Made by a program: the position numbers and the translations under genes. This document shows, one piece after another, positions 36,945 through 47,141 of a DNA stretch of 64,000 bases (the first letter of the stretch is position 1; each line of letters starts with the position of its first letter). The stretch covers positions 124,001-188,000 of the forward strand of contig MU278352.1 in NCBI GenBank assembly GCA_022385755.1, read 5' to 3'. The notes beneath the pieces are model-generated. The model worked only from the letters and a program-made list of their open reading frames with translations, did no database searches and was not told the DNA's origin. This DNA comes from Trametopsis cervina (taxonomy: Eukaryota > Basidiomycota > Agaricomycetes > Polyporales > Irpicaceae).

Positions 36945-37911
36945 TCAGCATGCGCAGCCGTCCGAAGCCTGCTCTGTGTCCAGTGAACGACCAACAGTCA
37001 CATTTCCGGACTTTGAAGAATTCGACTGCTCCGGCGCAGAGTCCACACTGGAGCAAGCAAGACAGGTCAGTACAAAGAGTCAACGCATTCTGCGACAGCC
37101 ACCTGCCTCTCCTTTATCTGCTTGCCCATGGCCAAGAACGCTTCCTCGACACCCGTCGATGTCTTTGCAGAAGTCTCCAATAGTGGAATGTTCAGCTGCG
37201 CTGCGAACTCCTACGAACGCATATTAATAGATGAGTGCGACTTCTTGCAAGGACACGCATGCCCGGCACGTACCGCGGCAGCCTCATGTTGCACAACCCG
37301 CCTCTCCTCCAAGTCTGCCTTGTTGCCCACAATAAGCTTGTGGACCCCTTCTGTGGCATAGCGGTCTATTTCTGTCAGCCAGCTCTTGATGTGTTCGTAT
37401 GATTCTAGTTTAATACGATACTCAGCGTCTGCAGGTAGCACAAGACAGAGATAGCCTCACCGCCGTCTGTGACATCGTAGACAACGATTATCCCGTGCGC
37501 TCCTCGATAATACGCGGCCGCTATCGTTCGGAATCTTTCTTGGCCTGCCAAGAGTCGCGTCAGTGAACACTCATGCCCAGTTTATACTAACGCCACATGC
37601 CAGCGGTATCCCACTAAGACGGACGTCAGCACGAAAGCGATTAGGCACAGACGAAGCGAGACTCACGATCTGCAGCTTCACCGTCTTCCCATCCAGATCA
37701 ACCGTTCTGATTTTGAAGTCCACGCCAATAGTACTCAAGTAACTATCCGTGAACGCGTCTTCCGCAAAACGCAGGAGAAGACACGACTGCGCGCACCGCC
37801 AGCGTCAGCCGCGCGCCCTTCGTCCAGTGCATCGATCGACATACGCACCTTCCCCACGCCCGAATCGCCAATGAGCAGAAGCTTGAACAGGTAATCGTAT
37901 CCTTCAGGCAT
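36945..37911 (-). CDS. Rab GTPase of the Ypt1/Sec4 group
   Basis: Vesicle-traffic GTPase of about 200 aa. Exons: 37849-37911, 37677-37796, a 13-nt exon 37601-37613, 37461-37544, 37274-37404, 37103-37210 and about 36945-37028. Motifs are GDSGVGKS (P-loop, split by an intron), [26 protein letters not shown] and ETSAK. The C-terminus is GCAC, a dicysteine prenylation signal. The intron after the 13-nt exon must begin with GC (GCATGT) to keep WDTAGQ in frame. The switch II region reads [11 protein letters not shown] where Ypt1 proteins have TSSYYRGAHG, so this is probably a diverged paralogue. The junction before the last exon is the least certain. Confidence 0.87.
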
Positions 37912-38866
37912 AACGGCGGGACAAACTTGTATTCAACACGTAGGTGGGCAAATGGAGTGGAGGGAACGAGGAAAGGGTTGATTGGTGGCTGCGAGAGACG
38001 CTTCGGATTACGGCGGTGAGGGGCGATGCAGGGTTGAATATGCTGTGCGCGTGCAGCGATGGTGCTGTTCACACTGGAGAGATGTCGCGCTGATGATGGA
38101 GTGCAGTCCTCCTGTGGTGTGGTGGAAAGTCAGGATACAGGAGACGGTGCAAGGGCTGTGGAGGTTGTGGTCGTTTATGAGCGCCTCGTGTGTGCCCCGC
38201 TTTGTGCGGCTTCGAAGGCCGTTCGAGACGACACACCGCGGCGGTCAACGTAACGCGGCAGCGGAGACAAAAATAGGCGTCCCATCCGGCGCTCCGATGC
38301 ACGTGGAATTTCACCCCTCGCTCGTGCACTTCCAATGTTCCAAGTTCTAAACCTTTATCGGTGTGAGCGAAGATGTCCTTGTTCGCGGAGTACGCGGGCA
38401 TTGGAAGAATGCACGATCCATACATATGGTAGAAAAACATCGCGACCTGTTTTAAATTGCTGCGGGGCATCCTCAGGCTCTCCTTCCAGTAATGAGACTA
38501 CCAATGCCCACGAAGGGACTTTATATAAGCATGGATGATACCGATTCGCAGTGCAGAGTGTGCATTGCGGCCGTCATGCGTCTCGTCTTCGTGGACCTAG
38601 TTCCGGGAGGCCGGCGGTCGATCGCTTGCTACTGTAATGGTTTTCATGCGAAATGATGTTTCCAGTATATGAAAGAGATAACGGGCTACAGATGGAGGTA
38701 TACAAGGAATACAACGGGACTTGCGCTACTGGACAGAGAAGCAAGGAAAACGAAGAATGTGAGTCAAACAATATCCTGAGAGTAGATCAAAAAACAGAAC
38801 AGAGCGAAGTGCAAAAAGTGAAACGCGTATATAGAAGTCCGAAGTAAGAGGGACGTCGTCATCGCA
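37912..38866. other. Gene-free 955-nt region
   Basis: It holds the Rab upstream region and the 3' flank of the DUF6699-like gene. Minus ORF 38069-38470 (133 aa) and plus ORF 37982-38350 have no family signal, and I do not call them. Confidence 0.4.
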
Positions 38867-40069
38867 CTAATACAGCGCCATGACGAAGATGTTGGGTGCT
38901 GTGAACCCGAGCCTGCTCTTCACATACGGGTCCTTCCGCGTCATCCTGTCGAAGAACAGTTTGTCTCGAAGCCAGTCTGGAGTCATGTATAAGCATATGA
39001 CATAGCAGGTATAGACCTACAAGGTACGCACCTGCTCTCCTGAACCGGCTGGGCATTGTTGCAGGGGAGAAGTACCCGGCGTACATACCAGACGCGGTAG
39101 CTGCGTTGCTGGCGGCGAGACGCTTTATGTGCTCCTGCACACGCGGTGTGAGTGTCTCGAACTCTTTATCCGTCACATAGTTTTCGGTGTATCTGTCGAA
39201 CCATACGGTATCAGCACATATCCCACGACAAGCGGTGGACGTCACTCACTCTTTCCAGAGTGCCTGAGTGATATCGCCCACGGTGACTCCCTGGGGATTT
39301 TTGATGATGGAGCACCACGGGCTGATCTCAGTGATAACGAGCACTTCCGACACCCGCGGTAGCGTTGCCGGCTCGTCTTTGGGGAGGAAGGGCAGATCGT
39401 GGTCTCGCGCCTCGGCGTTGAATCCGTTCATCTGGCCCGTGGAGAGGTTGAACTGCAGCTGGAAGGCACTGCTCGTCCCAGCGAGGACGGGGTTCAGCTC
39501 GAGCTCGATGTTCAGAAGGTACAAGTCGGTCTGTGACAAGACGGGACCGTCTGCGGCGGGACATGAGCATACAGCACTTCATCTGTCGGACGGGTACGTA
39601 CACGAAGCCCCAGCAGCCCACTTCCCGATAGTGTCTGTCATGACGGTCTTCCCTCGCGATTTAGACCTGGACTTTTGTTGCGGGTGGCGGTTATATGCGT
39701 ATTCGGTATGCGCGGGTTCGGCACGCCTAGTTGGATAGACGGGAGTCTGCCACGCACTGGCAGGAGCGGGCTGATACGGGTAGGAGGTGTGCGCTGCGAA
39801 CGCGCGGGGGTCTGGAGGGTGGTGGTCTGCGCGATCGCGGGCTCGATGGGATGAGAGTTTGCGTAAGAAAGACGTCGTGGCGTATAAGGGCGGTGAGGCG
39901 TGGTTTATCTAATACGATGGGTCTCGGCAGTGCAGAAGGAAAATGATGGCACGAGGAGAGCTGGCAGGAGACTCGAGCTGCCTCGTGTTTTCCGTGCACA
40001 AGAGCGCTTCGCCTTGATTTCCATCGATCGCAGTGCCTCCTTACAATAGCGTCCGGCTATACTAGGCAT
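38867..40069 (-). CDS. DUF6699-like protein, copy 1
   Basis: Basidiomycete family of unknown function. Exons: 39602-39826, 39250-39550, 39032-39192 and 38867-38976. The open frame has no ATG before the core, so a first exon is needed. A 25-nt candidate at 40045-40069 (MPSIAGRY, then GTAAGG) fits the phase and gives 273 aa; this start is tentative. The N-terminal part is Tyr/Pro/Arg-rich (SYPYQPAPASAWQTPVYP). The domain starts at YGPVL and continues LLNIELELNPVL, VTVGDITQALWKEYTENYV, DWLRDKLFFDRM and GFTAPNIFVMALY. It shares intron position and phase at YGPVL with the copy at 47142-48732. It diverges from the CCDC124-like gene. Confidence 0.72.
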
Positions 40070-40345
40070 TGCTACCGCTGATGTTTTGTAAGATCAAGGG
40101 CTTGAAACGAGCGTGTAAAAGCCTAGGAAAACTTGAGTAGTGCGTTCTTGCGTGGCGGTTTCTGCACAAGTTGTTTGCCGCATTTTTCCGGAAAGGTAAT
40201 CAGAGGTGCTGATTAGATAAGATTAAAACTGCCATCAGATCAGCCTGCCTCTTGTCGCGTTCTCTGAGGCGCTCGGCGCAGCAACGCTCTCCTTGACTCG
40301 CGCTCTCACTTTCACTCTACCAACACAGCCTCATATCCACACAAA
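40070..40345. promoter_or_regulatory. Divergent promoter, DUF6699-like gene and CCDC124-like gene
   Basis: About 276 nt lie between the two tentative starts. A CT-rich block (40280-40340) directly precedes the ATG at 40346. Sharing is inferred from spacing. Confidence 0.35.
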
Positions 40346-41306
40346 ATGCCTCCAGGAAAAGGTGGGAACGCAAAGAAAGAATCTGGCCGTGCAAAGAAGG
40401 CAGAAAACGAGGCAAAGAAGCAGGACGCAGCAGCCGCTCAAAAGGTAAAAACATCATCTCATCATCGCCCCGCCTTGTCTCATCCCGAACCTCCTGCAGG
40501 AACGACAAGAGGCGGATAAATGGCAAGACGGAGCACCGAAGAAGAAAGGCGAAGACAAAGAGGAGAAACGCAAGGCTGAGCTCGCGCGCAAGGCCGAGAT
40601 CGCACGGCTGCTGGCAGAAGAGGAGGCCGCCGCTCCATCAAAGCCCAAGGCGGCCCCGAAGGCGGGCGCGAAGAAAGCTGCAGCGAAGGCGCCGCCGAAA
40701 CCTGCGGGTCCTGGTGCTATTGCTGCTGGAGGAGGACTTGGGGAGGTGGATAAGGGCAAAGACAGGGAAGAGCCCCAGGAGCCGGAGAGCTTCTCGGCGA
40801 CGGGTCTTGATAATGCGTTGGATTTGCTTGAGGTCGTTACTGCGAAGACGGACAAGGCGAGCGTTGGGCAGCGTGCTGCTGGTATTGAGCAACACCCTGA
40901 GGTGAGTCTTATTCACTGGTTAGAGTTGGCACACGACTGATAAAACCCCGATGTAGCGACGGTTCAAGGCTGCGTTCGAGGCATACAAGGAGAGGGAGCT
41001 ACCGAACGCTCGTGCAGACGTGCGTGAAATCCAACATATATGTAAAGCTGTGCACTGACGCATATATGGACATGATAGCACCCGGGCCTCCGTTTACAAC
41101 AATACCACGACCTCCTCTTCAAGCAATTCCAGAAGTCGCCTGACAATCCGTATGTCTGACGAGCAGTGATGTATGTGCGCGGCTAACGCAGTGTAATTCA
41201 TAGGTTCAACCAGGTTACGGTGTCGTATGACGCCTCGAAGGACGCTAAAGTCGATGCGCTCAAGAAGAAGCAGACGGCTATTGAGAACCGCCTCAAGGAG
41301 CATTAA
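40346..41306 (+). CDS. CCDC124/Oxs1-like ribosome-associated coiled-coil protein
   Basis: Family proteins (human CCDC124, yeast Lso2-related) bind idle ribosomes and the A/P-site region. Five exons (40346-40444, 40500-40901, 40957-41019, 41079-41149, 41204-41306) give 245 aa. The N-terminus is Lys-rich (MPPGKGGNAKKESGRAKKAE). A charged coiled coil follows (EDKEEKRKAELARKAEIARL), then an Ala/Lys/Pro linker. The conserved C-terminal block reads HPERRFKAAFEAYKERELP, then GLRLQQYHDLLFKQFQKSPD and NPFNQV, close to the family consensus. All phases agree. Confidence 0.9.
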
Positions 41307-41529
41307 CATAGCCTATGCGCGGCAGCTGCTGTGCTCTTCGTCCGCCACAAGGTTTAGGAAGCGTCGTTTCTGTGTTTCTTGAAAGCAAACCATAACTGTA
41401 CATCAACATGCTGACGAACGCAATGCAAAACTGAATGTACTCTAACACAGCAATAACCTCAGCGAAAGCATGTGCATGCAATACCGATAAGTGAACTCTG
41501 AATATCAATGCTGAACACCGAAACGATGC

Positions 41530-43474
41530 TCAACCGTTGATCGTGATTGCGAAGTCCTTGAACCAGGTGTACTGATCCTTCGGAGACGCATACTTCTCTT
41601 CGTGTCCTCCAAAGAATGAACTAACCCCCATAGTGAGCATTCGTATCAACCACATATGTAAATGATGCCCATACCTGAAGAACAGCCCCGAGAACCCGAC
41701 AGCCTTCGCGGCTCCTTGAGATTGGGCCTGCACCGCAAGCTCCCCACTCGGAGAGACCTGATCGCTTTGAACATAAACCACAGCCGTAGCGGTGCTCTGC
41801 GCAGACACCGTCTGCGTCGCAGCCTCCACCACCACAGTCGTCGTAACCACCGCCGACGCAGGCTGGCTCGCGTTCTGGACGCCTTGCGCGAGTATGAACG
41901 CCGGTGAATTCGCGCCTGAGAGATATAGCGGCATGCCGTCGTATTGGGAAAGTGAAAGTAGAGAAGATGGAGTGCCAGGGGAGGCTATGAACTGGTATAG
42001 CCCATTCAGGAGTGGTCCGAGGAGAGGTACTGCTTTTGTCAGGCCGGCGTCGAGGGGCGCAGTCACTGATGTTGGCTGTGGTGGTGGCGGGGCTGGTGTT
42101 GGAGTCTGAGAGGGTTGTGCAGGGGCGTTAGGATCGCCGGAGTTGTCCCCACCGTCGTCATCTCCGCCATTACCATCGCCGTTGTCCCCATCATCGTCGC
42201 CACCATCATCACCCTCACCATCCCCACCCCCGCCTGGCTCGTCCTCATTGAGGCCATCCCCATCCCCACCACCCGACGGCTCAGAAGCAGCAACGACGTC
42301 CCTATAGAACACGTCCGTCCGATTCATCACCGGCCGCCCGTCCACCTCCAGCGCGAATCCGCCGTCTTGGCCCCCCGGCGTGTTCAAGGTGACGGTCTGC
42401 TTCACGTGCGTCCATGCGCCGGGCGTGAAGTTGAACGCGCCGCGGCCGATAGACAGGCCGTATGCCTGGTCGCATACTGATTGGGGCGGCGCAGCGCAGA
42501 GCGCGTCTGTCTGCTTGTCCTTCGGTGCGTACTTGGGACACGGGAACAATGAGCGTGATTTACGAGGTATATTGTGTATGTGCACTCACGAGATACAACT
42601 CGCCGACGCCTTTGGCTCTCCACATCAGTCGAGTGCTGAAACACGACTTGGCGTCGTTCCCTCCAGAGCAGCCCGAGTGCCCGCCATACAGACCAGGGAG
42701 CTTCCCGGCGAGTACCCAGTCGAAGTCAGAAGGGAAGAAGACGCTATACTCCAGCGTCACATTGCTCGCGTTGCTGAGATCCAGAGGCGATGCGTAGAAA
42801 TCCGCTCCGCCCTGGGGTTCAGACTCGGGGTTGATGGATCCCGCAGGATATAACAGCTGCAACGCGGCACTGGAAGAGTTTCCCGGCGATGAAACTTGCG
42901 GAGATCCGTTCGTAGTCCCATTTGTGGGGGCGACTGCGGCTGCAGAGACGTCCGCTACAGCAGCAGTGCCGGCGGGAGCTTGTGTTCCGTTCACGATGGC
43001 CATGTTGTGCTGGCCGTAGGGAAAGTACGAGATGTTGAAACAAGAGAGATCTGTCATTTGGGGCGACGCGGCCCATGTTGTCTGCGCGGAGGGTGCTGCA
43101 CCAGAGGGCACGGGGGTCGGTGTTGTGATCACCGTCTGCGTTACAGTGGCAGGAGGAACTGATATGGTCACTGTTACGGGGGGAGGAGTGCTCGTGGCGG
43201 TTACGGTGATTATGTCCGTAATAACCTGGGATACTGGTGAAGATACTGTTGGGATGATTGAAGGAGGGACGGCTGGTGGAGTCGGTGCGACGGGTGTCGG
43301 CGGTGTCGTTGGTATCACAACTGTAGCAGTTTCGACGACTTGTATACTTGAGGTGACGATCTGCGTCACAATAACAGGGTCATCTGAAGAAGGACTTGGT
43401 GGTGCGAGGTCAAACGGTGCTGCAAAAACGCCGCTGCAGAGAGACACGATCAGTATGTGGGCCGTCAAGGCCAT
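41530..43474 (-). CDS. Secreted PL14-like protein with a ~195-residue acidic insertion
   Basis: Three exons (42590-43474, 41675-42531, 41530-41620) encode 610 aa. A signal peptide (MALTAHILIVSLCSGVFA) leads into a Val/Thr/Pro-rich linker of about 110 residues. The PL14-like domain follows (EPQGGADFYASPLDL, VLAGKLPGLYGG, CSGGNDAKSCFSTRLMWR, GLSIGRGAFNF). After FYRDVVAAS the domain is broken by an insertion (nt 41710-42294): first Gly/Asp/Glu repeats (GDGDGLNEDEPGGGGDG), then Pro/Thr and Val/Thr-rich sequence. The domain resumes at VGFSGLFF and ends DQYTWFKDFAITING. The last intron is 54 nt, in frame and stop-free; splicing restores FFSSFFGGH. Paralogue of the gene at 18431-19707. Confidence 0.85.
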
Positions 43475-44540
43475 TGGTTGAAGGTGGAGGAGAGCGAAGA
43501 GGGAACATGATGATATATTTCTTCGGTAGACTAAAATTCAAGGAGGTGTCAGCCAGTATTGCTCAAGCCTTGTAAGCCGCTGTGGAGATGGCTCAATGTG
43601 TGCCATCCGTCAGGTCAGCCGCAACGTTGTTAACCGCAATGAGGCTGACTGCGGTAGTAATCACCCAAATCTGCACGAACATAACGAAGAGGGCAAGTAT
43701 GCATGTCATAAGTATTGCCTACACCAAGGGTTGCGCGTGACGATAGGAGGCGAACGTCGCAATGGACGATGCCGAACGCTTCGGCAAGTGAGGTGTTCTT
43801 CATTGCGACAGGCATCGCTTAAGTATTGGTGCTAACTATGTTCTCATTTAAGCCTAAAGTAATGCTGTCGTTTAAAAACCTCGTCAATAGCAAGTCGTGG
43901 CTCACCTACAGGAGTCTTACAGGCCAGCGACGATGATCGTGGTCGGGATCAAACAACAGGCCTTACCCACGCCACAAAGCGACCTCCGGCGCTTGTCTGA
44001 AGTTTGCCTGACGACATTCAACTTCAACGCAGCCACCACCTTCTTGCTCGGGTGCAGTCAAGAAGAAGTCCCAAGATTCAAGGCTACAGGAAGCCATAAC
44101 AATTACTGCCGGGAATAATAGCTATTCTACTTCTCAGCTACTACGGCTTGTACGTTTGTTCAACCTACCTCCAACGACAACAACGAACCTGCATCGTACT
44201 ATGGTTACTGTCTTTCTATCACAAAACCTGCGATACTGTTGCTTCAGTGGAAGCGACGGTCCTGGTATCGCTCAAACGGCCATACACCCGGTCACCAGCC
44301 CAGCTTTGGACTGCTTGTTTCTACGCACTCGTCTGCAAAACATAGCGAAGCATAACTGCTAACAGGTGCGCCACATATGCTTTCTATTTTCTCTAGCATC
44401 ATTTGGTGCTGCAGCAACCGAATGTTTGCTGACAGTATAAAAGTGCGTCGAGAATGCTCATCAACACCACCGGTCTCACCATCCTTTTCGCCCTCCTCCC
44501 TTGCCCAGTGTAGCACAGACCTTACCAGCAGGTGCTTATC
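43475..44540. other. Gene-free 1.1-kb region
   Basis: Upstream of two divergent genes. I find no coding region with family features. The right end carries the TATA box and CT block of the next gene, and a 20-codon upstream ORF (ATG near 44457, encoding MLINTTGLTILFALLP) before that gene's ATG. Confidence 0.4.
44436..44442 (+). promoter_or_regulatory. TATA box of the Ser/Pro-rich gene
   Basis: TATAAAA about 100 nt before the ATG at 44541, followed by a pyrimidine-rich stretch (about 44470-44510). Confidence 0.45.
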
Positions 44541-45356
44541 ATGGATTCTGGAATGGAGACCGGAAGCATCCCTTCAGCCGGCACACACCTTACTGGCCAT
44601 AGTGTGTTCATACAGATTGGGGATATAATCTTTGCCCCGCCTGCGCAAGAGGCTGGCCAGTCTTCCACTCTACCACCTGCATACCCACGATTACGCGCGC
44701 CTGTCGTCTCAAGACCGCAAACTCCCAGAACCGTGCCCGGCTCCATCGCTCACCCGACAATTATCTCACCGATACCTCACAGAAGGGGTCTGACGTCCCG
44801 TAGCTCTGTTCAGAGTAGCGCAAAACAAGTGGTCTTGGGACCAACGCCAGTGATGCATTCTTCGCAGCAGCGGGGTCATCGGCGCGGTGGCTCATTCCTC
44901 AATGCAAATCGCCGCACAAGTCTACAGGATACCGGAACGCCCTGTTCTTCGTTAGATGGTACAGAAGGCGTGCACTACGCTACGCGTCGGGCGGGAGTAC
45001 CATCAGTACCCACATCCTCGGACCAGCTGTATTTCACACCATCTCCCGTCCCGCCTATGGCGCCAACATCCTTACCTCCCGACACGCTGTCGAATCCGTT
45101 CACGCCCTCCACGCCAAACATCCAGTTGTCCAGGAGTGCTGACAGCCAATCGGCGTCTGTGTCGCAAGACAGGTTTTTGGGCGCTGCATCGCTCATGGCC
45201 CCCCAGCCGGTCTATGGTCAGGGTCGCTACAATCCGAACATAGTCTCTCCCGTGGATAATCGGTCAAACTGTTACGGGACTGCTGACAGCGATCAAGACG
45301 ATCAAGAGATAGCCTTTTCCATGCCTGATTGGTCCCAGACTGGTCTTCACCAATGA
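44541..45356 (+). CDS. Ser/Pro-rich low-complexity protein, unknown
   Basis: Single-exon ORF of 271 aa from ATG 44541 (MDSGMETGSIPSAGTHLTG) to TGA 45354-45356. It is rich in Ser, Pro, Thr and Gln, with many SP/TP sites (TVPGSIAHPTIISPIPHRRG; YFTPSPVPPMAPTSLPP; NPFTPSTPNIQLSRSADSQS), and acidic near the end (SDQDDQEIAFSMPDW). There is no domain, signal peptide or membrane span. A TATA box and CT-rich leader in the right place support expression. It could be a disordered regulatory or phospho-protein. Confidence 0.5.
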   Translation: MDSGMETGSIPSAGTHLTGHSVFIQIGDIIFAPPAQEAGQSSTLPPAYPRLRAPVVSRPQTPRTVPGSIAHPTIISPIPHRRGLTSRSSVQSSAKQVVLGPTPVMHSSQQRGHRRGGSFLNANRRTSLQDTGTPCSSLDGTEGVHYATRRAGVPSVPTSSDQLYFTPSPVPPMAPTSLPPDTLSNPFTPSTPNIQLSRSADSQSASVSQDRFLGAASLMAPQPVYGQGRYNPNIVSPVDNRSNCYGTADSDQDDQEIAFSMPDWSQTGLHQ

Positions 45357-45770
45357 TCCTTTAATCGTCTCATGTATGAGCTACTTGGGCTTGAGTGCCT
45401 TGGACTGTAACGATTTGTATATATTGAAACTTGAACAACGAAAGTCTTCCGCATCCTGAGCGTCTATGATAATGGGACGCGCCAATCTGCCATCGTGCAT
45501 GTACCTTGCTCTCTACTCTACTACACTTGTTCGAGGCAGTGTTGGAGGTTCCGTCTTTGTCAAGGGTGCCATAGCATTATAGCTGCCGTGAAGAGCTCGT
45601 CGCAGGCTCTTTTCCACTCAATGAGGTGAGAGATACACCATTTACATGCGTGTGGAGAGCCCTCACCTTGCCTACAGACCCCTCCTACCACTCTGCCTGA
45701 AATCGCTAGTACTATATTGTTGCGCGATAAAAACTATAACCTAGCAAGAACTTTAGGAAGCATTCAATGA
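45357..45770. other. Intergenic, no gene seen
   Basis: About 410 nt of 3' flank after the Ser/Pro-rich gene. No signal is recognised. Confidence 0.35.
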
Positions 45771-46323
45771 CGGACGGGCAGGTAAGCTACTCGACTCACG
45801 GCTACCATATCAAGAGTTCCTCGAGACCATCTACGCCTCCTACTGCACTGGACCTGCGGCAGTATTCTCAAATGTTACAAGTTTGCACTTTTCAGACATC
45901 ATCAACGCTGACGGCCCATTCCTCATGAAGAGCTTCCCCAATCTTCGCAACCTCAGCTATACAGCGAGACTTTTGCCGAATTTAGAAGCAATACGCCATC
46001 TGTCCGTATACCCATCAGAGAGGGAGCTCATGGCCGCTCGCCAGGCAAGCATCGAAGAACAGCTGCGTTCGAAATGTGGTTAGGCCTCATTGGATACGGT
46101 TACTGCTCCCCTTTTGTGGATTAATGTCATGGCCATAATATGTCCTATTCGCAACCTAAGCCTGCAAACCGAGTGGAGAAAAGCTGTGGATCTGGCACGT
46201 TATCAGGATGTGGTCAGATTTACAACACCCTCGGAGGTGTATGTCTACGTCCACAACCCGTGTGCAGCTGCAAATGATAGCTTCGGCCGCATGAATCTCA
46301 ATGTGCGCGTATTCTGGACTTGA
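45771..46323 (+). pseudogene. Possible remnant of an F-box/LRR-type gene
   Basis: From 45771 to 46083 one frame reads like a protein: RLPYQEFLETIYASYCTG, NVTSLHFSDIINADGPFLMK and FPNLRNLSYTARLLPNLEAI, then HLSVYPSERELMAARQ, ending in a stop. A second frame at 46090-46323 continues with VRFTTPSEVYVYVHNPC. The 'NLRNLSY...LPNLEAIRHLSV' pattern resembles the large F-box/LRR families of Agaricomycetes. There is no F-box and no good start. It may be a decayed copy, or a small gene with missed introns. Confidence 0.3.
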
Positions 46324-47141
46324 GCGATGCGCAGGGTGCATAAGAAAGATACTCGCGCATTCATAAGATTTATTTAGTGGACCGTCTCAAATTTGTGCTA
46401 CAGTAGATACAGCTGTGGCTGCAACCTATATTCAGACCGAGACCAGCGAGCAAGCTGTGAGATTACTCGCCTGCTATCTGTCGATTCCGAGTTGACCACA
46501 CATGAGTGCTGCACGCACGTACTGGTGCGTGATCCTGTGGGTTTTTTCTTGTTCTACCATTCTCATCGAACCTGAAATGGAGATCATGAAATAAGAGCTG
46601 TGTCGGATAGTAGCGCGGATCACACATCTAGGGCACGTTGTCACAGACGCCGCCTCGAGGCTTCAAGTTTCCTCAAATCAAGCCCAGTATGCTGACTATC
46701 TCGCAGCTATATATTTTCTGGTACTCGACTAGCGAACAACCTATCCCTGGCATCTACTCTCATTGTACCGCACCTCCCTCACATCTTTGCGCGTACACCT
46801 GATCTTGACCTGCTTTGGAGTTCTTAGCAGAGCCTACAGCAACACCATTCGTATTACACTTGCCTCATTCCCTCGGCGATTGTTGGAGAATCTGTGGTGA
46901 TAGACTATTCTAGGAGTGTGGCGAGTCATCCTTCTATCATCCAGCCCTCGCGTTTAGCTAACGATCACTCAAGATCCCTCCGACAGAACACAAGGCAGAC
47001 GGGGCGTGGAAGAGCATCCTGTACAGGTACGTTTACTCGGACCCTTCGCCACAGCATACGTTAACGAGTACTGTATAAAGTACTGCGCGTAACGTGACAA
47101 CAACCTGTGAACCTATATCTATATCTACGTAGATAACAACG
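46324..47141. other. Upstream region of DUF6699-like copy 2
   Basis: This 818-nt stretch has no gene I can support. It presumably contains the promoter and 5' UTR of the gene at 47142. Confidence 0.4.

Noticed and set aside
38069..38470. 133-aa minus-strand ORF
   Set aside because: No family signal, and it overlaps the upstream region of the Rab gene; composition looks non-coding.
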